Source of the DNA: Agapetus fuscipes
Taxonomy: Eukaryota; Arthropoda; Insecta; Trichoptera; Glossosomatidae
Direction of reading: 5' to 3'
DNA length: 64,000 nt
NCBI GenBank assembly: GCA_951799405.1
Contig: OX637356.1
Coordinates: 13,663,229 to 13,727,228, forward strand
Made by a program: the position numbers and the translations under genes. This document shows positions 49,640 through 59,319 of this stretch, one piece after another. Below the pieces are notes generated by a model that ran no database searches, was not told the origin of the DNA, and saw only the letters and a program-made list of their open reading frames with translations. The stretch's first letter is position 1. Each line of letters opens with the position of its first letter.

Positions 49640-49973
49640 AAATTAATGCTCTAACCACCATTGTTGCAAATCAACCGCCATTTCTTTCGATCCTTACATA
49701 CTTCTTTCATTTCATTCAAAGTCATAATCTATAATATATAATCTACATAAGTTGCGAGATATATTAACATTTAAGGCTGTCAAATGCATGCCCACAAACA
49801 AACACGTGTAGTTCGCGCTTACAAATGCTGAATGTGTACTTACAAATAAAATACAAACCTCAAATGAACATAAGCCCTACAACTCCTGCCGACCTTCTCT
49901 GACACAGGGGTGACATTGGTAAAGTGAACCATTTTTTACAGTATGGGTGGTCCGCCTCATACCAACAAATTTT
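49640..49973 (-). mobile_element. Repeat A2 followed head to tail by an RTE-alpha 3' scrap
   Basis: Minus strand: A2 (49973-49728) ends in TATATTATAGATT and continues as ATGACTTTGAATGAAATGAA, GGATCGAAAGAAATGGCGGT, TGATTTGCAAC (the MTLDEMKEVCKDRKKW codons). The same A2-to-LINE junction type is seen at 34400. Confidence 0.8.
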
Positions 49974-50263
49974 GAATAAAAAAATAACAACCAAAATAGA
50001 CAGAATTTTGCTTCATTTTGCTACCTCTATCTGTCCCTATAACCGTATTGCAGATAAACAATAAATTACGCGCTTGGAGTACGCCACGTGATGCGTACAC
50101 AAACAGAGCTGGGGATACAATAGTGCTAATGTTCTGGAAGCTCTCGCGTAGAAGCCTAAAGGTTGTGTGCAGTGCACGCTTCACAGCTGGAGAGACAATG
50201 CGCATTCATTGTTACTATGTAATACAGTATGAAGACACACTAATTGTAGGGGAAAATATTTGA

Positions 50264-50482
50264 ATATATCTAATCTAATCTAATCTAAGATGCAAAGATG
50301 TGTAACATTGATTCATATTATCTCACAAGCAAACACGTACAAGTTCGCGCTTGCAACATAAAAGATCAAATCTCAAATGAACATACACCCTGCAACTCTT
50401 GCCATCCTTCCCTGAAACAGCGGTGACATTGGCAAAGTGAGCCATTTTCTGCAGCATGGGTGGTCAGCCGCATACCAACAAT
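50264..50482 (-). mobile_element. Repeat A1, internally shortened
   Basis: CTAATCTAATCTAATCTAAG tail, ACGTACAAGTTCGCGCTTGC, CATCCTTCCCTGAAACAGCG, GTCAGCCGCATACCAAC. About 25 bp near the CATGTGAAC block are missing. Confidence 0.82.
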
Positions 50483-50494
50483 TAAATTTTCATA

Positions 50495-50672
50495 ATAAAT
50501 GAGGACCATCTGCCTCGAGAGCTGGGAAAACTCCACTAGAACTTCAACTGATGGAGGCCAGCTCCATTACCTGTAAAAATAAATAGGTTTCGATTCACCA
50601 CATGTGACCCCTTCCGAGATAACGCAGGCAAGCAGTTACACTATATATGTAACTTAATTGCATTTTTTTTGA
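50495..50672 (+). mobile_element. SINE-2 body and tail
   Basis: GAGAGCTGGGAAAACTCCAC, CTTCAACTGATGGAGGCCAG, ACCTGTAAAAATAAATAGGT, GCAAGCAGTTACACTATATA. The tRNA-like half is missing; A1 lies just upstream. Confidence 0.78.
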
Positions 50673-50700
50673 CGTCATTTCACATGCATGGGAGTGTTGA

Positions 50701-50870
50701 CCTGGATGTCTCATCACCACGGTAATTCTTACCTACCGAATATTGGTAATGTTTACATGAAGACTAATCAGCTGTTAACTTGACGCCATTTTGGATAAAC
50801 AGGTCTTCATACAAATATTACCGATATTCGGTAGGTAAGAATTACCGTGGTGATGAGACTTCCAGCCCAG
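50701..50870. mobile_element. MITE-M, complete
   Basis: Arms of about 65 bp: CTCATCACCACGGTAATTCT, TACCTACCGAATATTGGTAA are inverted at 50806-50870. Ends C(T/C)TGG..., with GACTAATCAGCTG at the loop. Flanks AGTGTTGA and AACGTTGA agree at 6 of 8 positions, suggesting an 8-bp TSD. Partial copies at 56406 and 59682. Confidence 0.85.
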
Positions 50871-51183
50871 AACGTTGATAGATAATTAATATGTTAAAAT
50901 CTTTTTCTGTTATCTGTAAAGTACGAGGTTCTATCCCCGATACGACTCATTAACCATTTAATTTTCTCTGCTTCATGGTACCTTTATGGCATACTTCCAT
51001 CCGAGAGATAAGTGGTTCATACCTCATTAGTACGCCGGAGCATTGCTCGCTGCAACTTTTTATGAAAATTAGCCATGAAATTTTCATTATGGCAATTTGA
51101 AAGTTTGCTTTATTGTTTCGAAGGTATTTTGTAATTTTTATAACGGCACTTAAAAGCAGTATTAAGCTGTACACTTAGAAAAT
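50871..51183. other. No gene seen
   Basis: No recognised repeat; a 74-codon minus frame (50950-51174) has no motif. Confidence 0.35.
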
Positions 51184-51275
51184 GGTTGGTCCATAGCTCA
51201 GTTGGTAAAATGTTTGTACCGTGGCTAAGGTTCAATTCCCATTAAGGGTGTCAGAAATGATTTTCGTGATAGCTG
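51184..51275 (+). mobile_element. SINE-2 head only
   Basis: GGTCCATAGCTCAGTTGGTA, AAGGTTCAATTCCCATTAAG, GGTGTCAGAAATGATTTTCG; the body is missing. Confidence 0.75.
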
Positions 51276-51324
51276 ATAGTCTGGATTACATGAAGAAGTT
51301 GCGGTACAAACAGATTTTTCCGAA

Positions 51325-51605
51325 CTATAGAAGGAAGATGAAGAAAACGGACCATTGCGTAGTGTATTCGGAAGGTCATGGATTCAATTCTCGGCGAAGT
51401 ACAAAAGAATATACATTTTCAAATATGATTTTCGCCGGGTTGAAAAATTCAAACGCCTTTACCAAAGACTGGTCAACAAAGGTCCTTCCAGCCGTACTGC
51501 AACTAGGTCATGTTTAAAAATTGGCGTTTTCTGTTGCGTCAAGTGAGGTCCTAGAGGGCTCTGGAGGTGTGATTCACACAAAACGGCGCTCATCAAATAA
51601 ATCAT
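51325..51605 (+). mobile_element. SINE-1, type-1 tail, diverged head
   Basis: AACGGACCATTGCGTAGTGT, ATGGATTCAATTCTCGGCGA, TTTCGCCGGGTTGAAAAATT, CCTTTACCAAAGACTGGTCA, AAAACGGCGCTCATCAAATA, AATCATCCC. Followed 15 bp later by LINE-4. Confidence 0.82.
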
Positions 51606-51620
51606 CCCAATATAAGTATT

Positions 51621-51795
51621 CACTCGGACGTCCTATGATGCGGTGGGCAGACAACGTTGAAGCCGACGCCGAAGTTCTGGGAGTGAGGAGACCATAGAGG
51701 GAAGCAGCACAAGACAGAGAGTCCTGGAGGATTGTGGTGTGGGAGGCCCTGAGCCTTCAAGGCTTATGAGCCGAAGAAAGTAAAGTAAAAGTAAG
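51621..51795 (+). pseudogene. LINE-4 C-terminal fragment
   Basis: Reads LGRPMMRWADNVEADAEVLG, VRRP, stop, REAAQDRESWRIVVWEALSL, QGL and stop, then GAAGAAAGTAAAGTAAAAGT (AGTAA-type tail). Same 5' boundary as 40937. Confidence 0.82.
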
Positions 51796-51800
51796 TAATA

Positions 51801-52004
51801 GATTAAAATAAAAATTGCTTTGTTTTAATTTACATGAGTTTATTTTTGTACACGACCAGTTTCGGTAGAAGCAGTACCTCCCATCTTCAGGTGTAAATAT
51901 AAACTAACACAATACAAAACTACGAAGCAAGGATTTGAGTACAAGGTTTTCGTGTACAAAAATAAACTCATGTGAATTGAAACAAAGCAATTTTTATTTT
52001 AATC
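51801..52004. mobile_element. Foldback element with hammerhead-like core
   Basis: The left arm 51801-51855 (GATTAAAATAAAAATTGCTT, TGTTTTAATTTACATGAGTT) is inverted at 51950-52004. In the loop, minus strand, CTGAAGA (51884-51890) is separated by a possible stem from GAAA (51860-51863), then CTGGTCGTG. It matches the hammerhead CUGANGA...GAAA layout; the activity is speculative. Confidence 0.75.
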
Positions 52005-52787
52005 CATTAAAATTAACTCTCACGAAGTTACTGGGGAAAATCTAGATAATATAAAAGTTAGTAATATTAGTATTATTATTATTATAGGGAAGACAGACAA
52101 GAGGATAAATGTACCAACATATTATTATGATTTGTTACTTGGCTACTTTTTTATTACACTGCGATTTATTTATTTAACAGGATTTATTTTGCACATGATG
52201 CGATTATAAAGTACTTTTCTCACTCTACAGATTTTGCGTCACAATGTTTCAATCATCTCTAAGTCTCCGCACGGTTGCGGCTTCCATTTATACCGTTCAT
52301 ATGGACGTTTGTCGTGTATACCAGATTCATCCATAGTGGATTGTTCTACACGCACACCAGCCAGCGTGCTTAGGTACATGTCCACACATTTTCATATAAG
52401 ATTATGCTTAGCTTAAGGCAAACACACACATACCAGCAAACTGCGTGCATTAACACACAAAGAGTGTGATAACTGGCAGTCCAAATCACAGGAGGAAGTA
52501 GCAGAACAAACATATTCTTCAGATCTTTTTAACGAATACTAAGAAGAATATTTATTCCAATTATCTATTTTTTCATCCCGAATTCATCTCTCTGAGTATC
52601 CATTCCATTAAAATAAATCCCTGACCTGAAAAAAGGGGACCAATGTGACCTGTAAGTGATTTTGAGAGATTGCAAACTGTAATAGAATTCAGATTCGCAG
52701 GCGATAGTTCTTCCTTTTTTGGGTTGGCCATAAATACAGAGAATGTCACTGAATAAAGCGATGTAGCCCAAGTACTACACCTTACGT
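52005..52787. other. No gene seen
   Basis: AT-rich with an unassigned block at 52230-52400. No coding evidence beyond short frames. Confidence 0.35.
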
Positions 52788-53295
52788 TAGGGGTGGGAAA
52801 AATAACGGTATTTTCAAATACTATAATGCATCGATATTTTGTAATATCGATGTTTTTAAAAAATATCAGTCGCTTGCGGGGAAGGTCTCAAAATTTGAAA
52901 GATTTCGTCTCAAAAATCCGTCGACGGGAGTGGGTTGATTTGAAAGCTTAATTTTTGCAGTGACGGAAGCAGAAACGTATGGCAAGGAAAAAATCTCGAT
53001 TAATGTCAAAAGGTCAATTTTGCCAATGCCACCCCGGTTTCAGGGAGAGGCGGCTGGAGTTTCAAGGTTTATGTTCATATGAGGTTATGTTTTTTTTGTA
53101 TCCACATTGCATGCATGCAGAATGTGTAGGCGCGAATCCGTATGTGTCTGTCTGTGGATATGCATGTAATATGAGCCTTAAATGTTAACATATTATATTT
53201 GCAGCTTAGATTGTAGTTATATGTTAAAGAATATATCGATATTAAAAATAATATACCGATACTTTTGAAATATCGATATCTCTTACCCATCCCTA
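52788..53295. mobile_element. hAT-type MITE copy 2, with repeat A inside
   Basis: TAGGGGTGGG at the left and CCCATCCCTA at the right. Flanks CCTTACGT and ATTTACGT agree at 6 of 8. The interior shares TCGATATT blocks and CCGTCGACGGGAG with the 4513 copy (GTCTGTCGACGGGGAGAG). A diverged repeat A (about 52975-53215) sits inside. Confidence 0.82.
52975..53215 (+). mobile_element. Repeat A nested in the hAT MITE
   Basis: TCAATTTTGCCAATGCCACC, CCGGTTTCAGGGAGAGGCGG, GGTTTATGTTCATATGAGGT, TTTGCAGCTTAGATTGTAG. The head is poorly conserved. Confidence 0.7.
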
Positions 53296-53303
53296 ATTTA
53301 CGT

Positions 53304-53877
53304 TTAAAGTCAGCGATCCAACCGAAAATGTATTAAATTAAAAATTCTCTATAGAGGAGCTTTTTTATGTTTGAATATATTTTTTGATAAACGCTATGGT
53401 ACAGTTTAAACGTAATGTGTTGAACTTGTTAAAATGGTCGACAATACAACTTAATATGGGTATAGAAATGTATGGGGATGTTTTCCAGAGACAGTGGGAT
53501 TACAGGGACCCCCGTATATTGTTAAGCCTTACAAAAATATACACGGACCCACTGTTTGATGAGGGTAAATTAAAAGAAAAATAAAAGGGAGATATTTTTA
53601 AATTTAAATTTATTAATAAATAAAAAACGAGATGATTTTTCTTTAGAAAATTTGCGGTTAAGTAAATTAATATTGGCAACGAATTAATATGATTTTTTTT
53701 TTTAATAATATTTTGTCGTCAATTTTTTTGTGATTGTACTTAGCACACAATACCATATTATAATTTTTGTCGTTGGGAAAACGTCACAAGTCTATGTGAT
53801 GAGGGTTTTTAAAAAACCGAACTAAATATATATTAGCATTTTCCCTATCAACCCGGAAGTATTTCGTCAAGAAAGTC
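53304..53877 (+). other. Unassigned, includes a short unrecognised frame
   Basis: 53384-53584 encodes 66 residues (MINAMVQFKRNVLNLLKWST..., ...DPRILLSLTKIYTDPLFDEG...). The composition is protein-like and the frame is not repeat-derived, but no family is recognised and no splice context is clear. It could be a terminal exon, a decayed transposon piece or chance. The rest is AT-rich. Confidence 0.25.
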
Positions 53878-54098
53878 ACTGGTATGGTCGAGCGGACAAG
53901 GCGTAGGCACTCGAATTTGTGTTATTGAAACTAGCACAAGTTCGAAAGCCGCTTGCGCCGTGTCCTATCGAAAATAAACTTGACCTTAGTTCAACAGATG
54001 CCATTGCGCAATTTTAAATGAATAATTCATAACAATATTCAATAATTAATTATTAATTGTTTATTACCTGTTTCTGGCAATGCAAAATATGTTGTTCT
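53878..54098 (+). mobile_element. SINE-3 copy
   Basis: CACTGGTATGGTCGAGCGGA (A box), CAAGTTCGAAAGCCGCTTGC (B-box region), CTTGACCTTAGTTCAACAGA, TGCCATTGCG. SINE-2 begins at once after its 3' end. Confidence 0.75.
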
Positions 54099-54102
54099 AT
54101 GT

Positions 54103-54388
54103 CCGGTGATAGCTCAGTTGGTAGAGTGCTTGCATTCCATGCCGTGAGCTCGGGTTTGAATCCCACCGAGGGTGTCAGAAATGATTTCTCGTTTCGGTGT
54201 TTATTTCAAACCCCAAATTAAATTACCGGCAAGGTCTTCACAAGAAATGAGTACCAGCCCCCTCGGCTGTTGGGAAACCCCCACTTCAACTAAAGTGGTT
54301 GGCGTAAGGCCGGCTCCCTTACCTGTGAAAAAATAAATAGTTTCCGCGGCAAGAAGTTACAGTATATGTATAGCTTGTTTGCGTTTTT
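54103..54388 (+). mobile_element. SINE-2 with the best-preserved tRNA-like head
   Basis: GGTGATAGCTCAGTTGGTAG, AGTGCTTGCATTCCATGCCG, CGGGTTTGAATCCCACCGAG, GTGTCAGAAATGATTTCTCG, CACTTCAACTAAAGTGGTTG, TACCTGTGAAAAAATAAATA. The A and B boxes are near canonical, but no acceptor stem closes around them, so this is not a tRNA gene. Confidence 0.9.
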
Positions 54389-55102
54389 TTTTTAGCGAAT
54401 ATCATTCCTCTTGAAAAAACTACTTTAAAGAAAAAAAAACATGTAACGAGTCTATAATATTCTTCATGAATTTATTTGAAAAAAAAAAACACGCTACTTG
54501 TTTGTTATTTAAAAAAAGAAAATCCTAGTAAATGTATTGAGATAGCTGTCGGAATCTAAGTACGGGCAAATGGTTTTTAACGCACTTTATTTTTTGACAA
54601 ACCAATACTTTAGTTATGTTCTTTAATTTAATATTAAATGGCTTTAAACTTCTGAAAACTTTGAAAATACACGGAAAGTACATCACTAGGTACCAGCATA
54701 GTTTTTATTTACAATGCATTAATAATCTATCTTCAAAAAATCGTGAAAATTCTATATTTATGCCTACCCGCGCGTGAAATGCTGCGCGCGCCCCTGCTTG
54801 CAGATAATATTTAACGTGTTTTCGCTAACGAGGTAAAGTAATTTCGCAGCAGAGCCTCTTTAATGTTTACTTTTAATGTGAAGCCTCGGTCCGTGCAGGG
54901 GCGAGCAAACTAAATTGCTTCTCGCTGCCTAATTTATAACTAGGGAATATTTTAATGCGAGCCAAAGATTTGGAGGAGTGTGCGAACGCGGGAAAATAGG
55001 GCTGTTGTTTTTTAAACAATTGGGGATGAATTTTTTTTTCATAAAAAAAAATCTGAAAAAAATATCTTAGATGAGGATTTCTTTAAGCCCATATCATTTC
55101 AC
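54389..55102. other. No gene seen; partly unique DNA
   Basis: 54765-54985 is GC-balanced and unmatched in the window (GAAATGCTGCGCGCGCCCCT, GTGCAGGGGCGAGC). The rest is AT-rich. Confidence 0.35.
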
Positions 55103-55357
55103 TGCAGTTCCTAAATCTTAGCTGCAAAGATATGTATCATTTGAGATTCATATTAAATGCATTCTCACAAGCAGACACTCATAATTTCGCGCTCACACAT
55201 GCAGCATGTGGACCTACAGTATAAAAACGCAATCTCAAATGACATAAGCCCTGCAACTCTTGCCGACCTTCCCTGAAACAGGGGTGACATTGGTAAAGTG
55301 AACCATTTTTTACAGTATGGGTGGTCAGCCTCATTCCAACCTATAAGTCAAGGAAGG
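55103..55357 (-). mobile_element. Repeat A
   Basis: CTAAATCTTAGCTGCAAAGA to TCCAACCTATAAGTCAAGGA. Faces the following A2 copy. Confidence 0.85.
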
Positions 55358-55377
55358 TTCCTCATATACATAAATGT

Positions 55378-55615
55378 GGTTAATTTATTGATACCACCCC
55401 TACTGTAAAAAATGCTTCACTTTGTCAATGTCACCCCTGTTTCAGGAACGTTTGCCAAAAGTTGCAGGGCTTATGTAGATTTGAGGTTTGGTTTTAATTT
55501 GTATGTACACAATAAGCATTTGTAAGCGCGAACTTACACGTGTCTGTTTTTGGGCATGCATTTGATATGAGTTTTGAATGTAAATATATCTTTGCAACTT
55601 AGATTATAGATTATT
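55378..55615 (+). mobile_element. Repeat A2
   Basis: TACCACCCCTACTGTAAAAA, GTCACCCCTGTTTCAGGAAC, AAGCATTTGTAAGCGCGAAC, TTTGCAACTTAGATTATAGA. The first 30 bp are missing. Confidence 0.82.
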
Positions 55616-55734
55616 ATAATTATAGTTCTTGTTTGTCTTATGTCCATCAGAGGTACTTTCACATGAGCAATGTTTGTATGGGTACTGAACCAATATGTCT
55701 CATCAAAACTGGAAATTGATTTTAAAATAGTTAT

Positions 55735-55855
55735 TTATGCCACTGCCAAGTAATGATAGTCTTTTTAACACGAGTGCTAGTTTGTGCCATGAGGCGCAGC
55801 CAAATGGCACAATAGAAAGCACGAGTGTTACAAAGACTAATTACGTGCAGTGGCA
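55735..55855. mobile_element. Foldback element in repeat G
   Basis: TATGCCACTGCCAAGTAATG, TAACACGAGTGCTAG, TTTGTGCCATGAGGCG; the right side is the inverse (GGCACAATAGAAAGCACGAG, ACGTGCAGTGGCATA). Arms about 50 bp. It may be one end of the larger insert. Confidence 0.7.
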
Positions 55856-55983
55856 TACAATACTTTTTCTACGACCATGAGAGAATTAACAAAATAGTGA
55901 ATAATAGTCATTATAATGTACTCGTCCATTTGAAGTAATTAAAACCTTACCTTTGTCAAAACGTGTGATTTATCATTCCCTTC

Positions 55984-56215
55984 GATTATCTAATCTAACC
56001 TAAGTTGTAAAAATAAATTATATTTAGGTTTCATATTGAATTCATGCCCACAAGCCGACACATATGTATAAGGTCGCGCTTTTACATCCTGCATATAAGC
56101 TTAAACATTCAAACCCAAAACTCAAATAAACATATGCCCTGCAGTTGTATTGGCAGGTGAACCAAATTTGTACAGCATAGGTGATCAACCTCATACTCAC
56201 CTATTAACCAAGTAA
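55984..56215 (-). mobile_element. Repeat A, diverged
   Basis: TATCTAATCTAACCTAAGTT, CATGCCCACAAGCCGACACA, GTACAGCATAGGTGATCAAC. About 25 bp of the CCTTCCCTGAAACAGG block are lost. Confidence 0.75.
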
Positions 56216-56405
56216 CTTTTTGAGTTTGTTTATTTTTTGCGGTGAAATTTTTTGTATTGTTTTCCTTTCAAGCCTTTTATTTTCCATTGAAAAAAGGAAA
56301 GCTTTATTTGGAGCAATCCGATAAATAAATTCGATAAATTTTAGCACTATTAACAATTTTTATTTGAATCTACACATAAAATATACTTATTTATTTTCAT
56401 CTGAA

Positions 56406-56522
56406 CAGGGCTGAAAGTCTCATCACCACGGTAATTCCTACCTACCGAATATCACTAATATTGTATGAAGCCTAATCAGCTGATCGCTTGCGGCCATCTT
56501 GGATTGACAGGTCTTCATACCC
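56406..56522 (+). mobile_element. MITE-M, one-armed copy
   Basis: CAGGGCTGAAAGTCTCATCA, CCACGGTAATTCCTACCTAC, CTAATCAGCTGATCGCTTGC, GACAGGTCTTCATAC. The right arm is missing. Confidence 0.78.
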
Positions 56523-56815
56523 CCATACAAGGTTGACATTTGAAATTAAAAAATGGTTCCAATTCTGACAATGCGCATGCGCACATGTTCATTTTAACAC
56601 GGTTACCGGTTGCATAATGTAACATTATGCAACGGGTGTAGAAATGTATGGCATTGTGATTGCGTTAGCCGTTTTGTAATTAGTAAATTACCAAATGGGA
56701 GTAGAAAAAAATATTTTAAACGACTCTCACATAATCGTGTTTTGCGTTGGTTTGTTAGCTCAGATTGTTTAAAATGTGATTCTTAAGACAATTTCATTGA
56801 AAGGTCATCTTTGAT

Positions 56816-57105
56816 TCATCTAATCTAATCTAATCTAAGTTGCAAAGATATGTTACATTGGAGATTCACATTACATGCATTCTCACAACCAGACACGTAC
56901 AAGTTCGCGCTTGCACATGCCTCATGTGAACCTACAACATAAAAACCAAATCTCAAATGGACATACACCCTGCAACTCTTGCCGTCCTTACCTGAGACAG
57001 GGGTGACATTGGCAAAGTGAACCATTTTTACAGCATGGGTGGTCAGCCGCATACCAACCTATAAGTCAAGGAACACACACACACGACAAATTACATTTTA
57101 TACAT
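56816..57105 (-). mobile_element. Repeat A1 with extended 5' end
   Basis: CTAATCTAATCTAATCTAAG tail, CCGTCCTTACCTGAGACAGG, CATACCAACCTATAAGTCAA. The 5' side runs beyond the usual start into ACGACAAATTACATTTTATA, i.e. UTR sequence also seen at 26651 and 34196. Confidence 0.88.
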
Positions 57106-57164
57106 CACTAAATAATAATATCCAAATACAAAATATCCATTTACAAAAAAAAATTCATAAGGTA

Positions 57165-57345
57165 GATAAACCAAACAAACACGGGGACGACGACATTGCG
57201 CATGTGAAAATTACTTTGATGGACATAAGGCAAACACGCACTAAGAGGACAAAATGTGGCCTTATGCTGAAATTTAAAAAAAACAGCCACTCGATTGACA
57301 TAAATGCGTCCTTTTTATTGCGTATAAAGTCGCTTTGCTAACGTT
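57165..57345 (-). repeat. Repeat G fragment
   Basis: GGTAGATAAACCAAACAAAC, ATTGCGCATGTGAAAATTAC, GGACATAAGGCAAACACGCA. Only the outer parts of G. Confidence 0.5.
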
Positions 57346-57386
57346 AAAAATACCGGGCCTTAGGAAATAAAAGAAAAATAGTAGGT

Positions 57387-57789
57387 ATATATCGACGGTT
57401 AAAAGGAAGTAGAAGTAGAAATAAGCGCCTTTTGGTGAAAAATTTGTTATGAATGCTTTTTTTGCTCTTTCTAATGCGCCAACTCCCACAACTGTACAAT
57501 GATTTTTTTGGTGTTTATGCCCAAGCAAACAACTGCGTTTTCGAAGTATGGTTTTAGTGTAACCGACAAGATTTTAGCCTTTTTTGTCCTAAAGGCGCTT
57601 GTGATATCAAAAAAATCGTAAAACATCGTAAAGCCACATTAATAGGAATGCCAATAAATGCCTTTTTACTTTTATTAAAGAGCTGTTTTGATTTTAACGA
57701 TATGAAAAAAAAATATGCCATTTTTTTGCAATCTCAAACTTTAAACTGCTGTCCAACAATTTGCCCTATTACCTTTTCAACGTCGATAT
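57387..57789. mobile_element. MITE-J, copy 1
   Basis: Short inverted ends (ATATCGACGGTTAAAAGGAA / CCTTTTCAACGTCGATAT). The interior (CGAAGTATGGTTTTAGTGTA, ACCGACAAGATTTTAGCC, TTTTTTGTCCTAAAGGCGCT) is repeated in inverse orientation at 58816-59256. Non-coding. Confidence 0.8.
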
Positions 57790-58205
57790 CAAACAGTTTA
57801 ACTCGAAAAAATATAAAGTTGTGTTAAAATGGGGAAAAAATTAAATTGCGGAAAGCCCTGCAAAAAAGTGGCAGGCAAATTTTAAACCTTAACAGACAAA
57901 TAATAGGTTCTGTTTATTCGTTTCGAACAGCGAGTATTTACATTGTGTGTAAGTTTCCGTCTTGAAATTTCACTCATTACGAGTAATTTACGGCGGTTGT
58001 TTCTGTTATTCCCGCGTTAAGCATTTTCTAGGAAACTTAATGAGCGCGAATGAATTCCGCATCGCTGTTTATCTGCAAACAAACAACACACAAATCATCT
58101 ATAGATGATTCATCTGTACATGATTTGTATTTAAGAAATATTGTTATCTTATTTTGGAAGTGGGGGAATTGAAAATAAACACTGATAATAATAAATAACA
58201 TTAGG
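57790..58205. other. No gene seen between the two MITE-J copies
   Basis: Contains a GC-balanced unique block (about 57950-58080, TTTACGGCGGTTGTTTCTGT) and the small palindrome TCATCTATAGATGA at 58096-58109. Confidence 0.4.
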
Positions 58206-58613
58206 ATGATTTATTTGGTGAGCGCTGTTTTTGTGTGTATCACACCTCAAGGGCCCTCTGCAAGCTTGGTAGTCGCTGTAGAAAGCGCCGATTCTCAAGC
58301 AAGACCCAGTTGTTGTAAGGTTGGATGGACCTTTCAGTGACCGGTCTTTGGTAAAGGTTTATGAATTTTTCAACCCAGCGACGAGCACATTCGAAATATA
58401 AATGGTATATTTTTGTGCTCCGCCGGGATCCGAATCCACAACCTTCCATTTACGAGTCCGAAGTGTTGCCACTACGGACTACGGACCGGTCCAAGATGCC
58501 AACGACACGCGGTGTACCTGAGCGGTTACCCATCCAAGTACTGTCCGCGCCCAATGTTGCTTAACTTCGGTGATCTATGGGAACCGGTGTTTTCAACATG
58601 GTAACGTCGTTGA
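58206..58613 (-). mobile_element. 5S-tRNA SINE-1 (copy 1)
   Basis: Minus strand: 5S-rRNA-like head at 58613-58498 (GTCAACGACGTTACCATGTT, ATCACCGAAGTTAAGCAACA, TTGGGCGCGGACAGTACTTG, GATGGGTAACCGCTCAGGTA, CACCGCGTGTCGTTGGC), 3-8 bp linker, then the SINE-1 tRNA-like head (GGACCGGTCCGTAGTCCGTA, GGATTCGGATCCCGGCGG), body and type-1 tail (TGTGATACACACAAAAACAG, CACCAAATAAATCATCC). Both Pol III internal-promoter types are thus present in one element. A 2-bp change (GTAGT) disturbs the A box. Confidence 0.9.
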
Positions 58614-58815
58614 CAATTGTTTTATTCTCTTTTAGTTAGTTGTCATCACACAGAAAATTTAGTTCACACACATTGAAAATCCCTCCATTTTCTGACAGGA
58701 GACAGTGCAGGTTGTGCAACACAATAAAAATAAACGGCAACTCTGAGTTGCCAACTCACACTACCAACTTACGACATGAAATACAATTAATATGAAATTT
58801 TAACATGTGTGTAAG
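58614..58815. other. Unassigned spacer
   Basis: No recognised feature; separates the 5S-tRNA SINE from MITE-J copy 2. Confidence 0.4.
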
Positions 58816-59256
58816 ATATCGACAGTTAAAACGCAATAGGGCATAAGCGACAAAAACTAAATTGTTCAGGAGAGCAGTTTAAAGTTTGAGATAGCAGAAA
58901 AATGGCTTAACGTTTTTTTTATTTTTTTTCATATCGTTAAAATCAACACAGCTCTAAAATTAAAAAAAATAAAGTCAATTATGGGCATTCCTATAAATGT
59001 GGTTTTACGATGTATTACGATTTTTTTATGTCACAAACGCCTTTAGGACAAAAAAGGCCAAAATCTTGTCGGTTACACCAAAACCATACTTCGAAAAAGC
59101 AGTTGTTTGTTTGGGCGTGAACAACACAAAAATCATCGTAGAGCTACGGGAGCTGGCGCATTAGAAAGAACGGAAAAATTTATGCAGGATAGCATTCATA
59201 ACTCATTTTTTATTAAAATGTCGCTTATGCCCTACTTCCTTTTAACGGTCGATATA
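58816..59256. mobile_element. MITE-J, copy 2 (inverted)
   Basis: Inverse of 57387-57789 over about 400 bp, with ends ATATCGACAGTTAAAACGCA and TTCCTTTTAACGGTCGATAT. With copy 1 it makes a large inverted repeat with a 1-kb loop. Confidence 0.8.
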
Positions 59257-59319
59257 CAACTCATCTGTAGATGATTAATCTTTTTAATGATTTGTATTTG
59301 GTATTTCAAAAAATATAAA

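Larger units (their letters stand above)
55620..56815 (+). repeat. Repeat G split by about 970 bp of insertions
   Basis: G is seen at 55620-55735 (CTTGTTTGTCTTATGTCCAT, CAATATGTCTCATCAAAACT, GGAAATTGATTTTAAAATA) and again at about 56708-56815 (ATATTTTAAACGACTCTCAC, TTAGCTCAGATTGTTTAAAA, GACAATTTCATTGAAAGGTC). Together they make one G copy. Confidence 0.7.

Noticed and set aside
54103..54180. tRNA gene
   Set aside because: A and B boxes look canonical, but the same sequence recurs as the head of SINE-2 copies, continues into the SINE body and lacks a closing acceptor stem.
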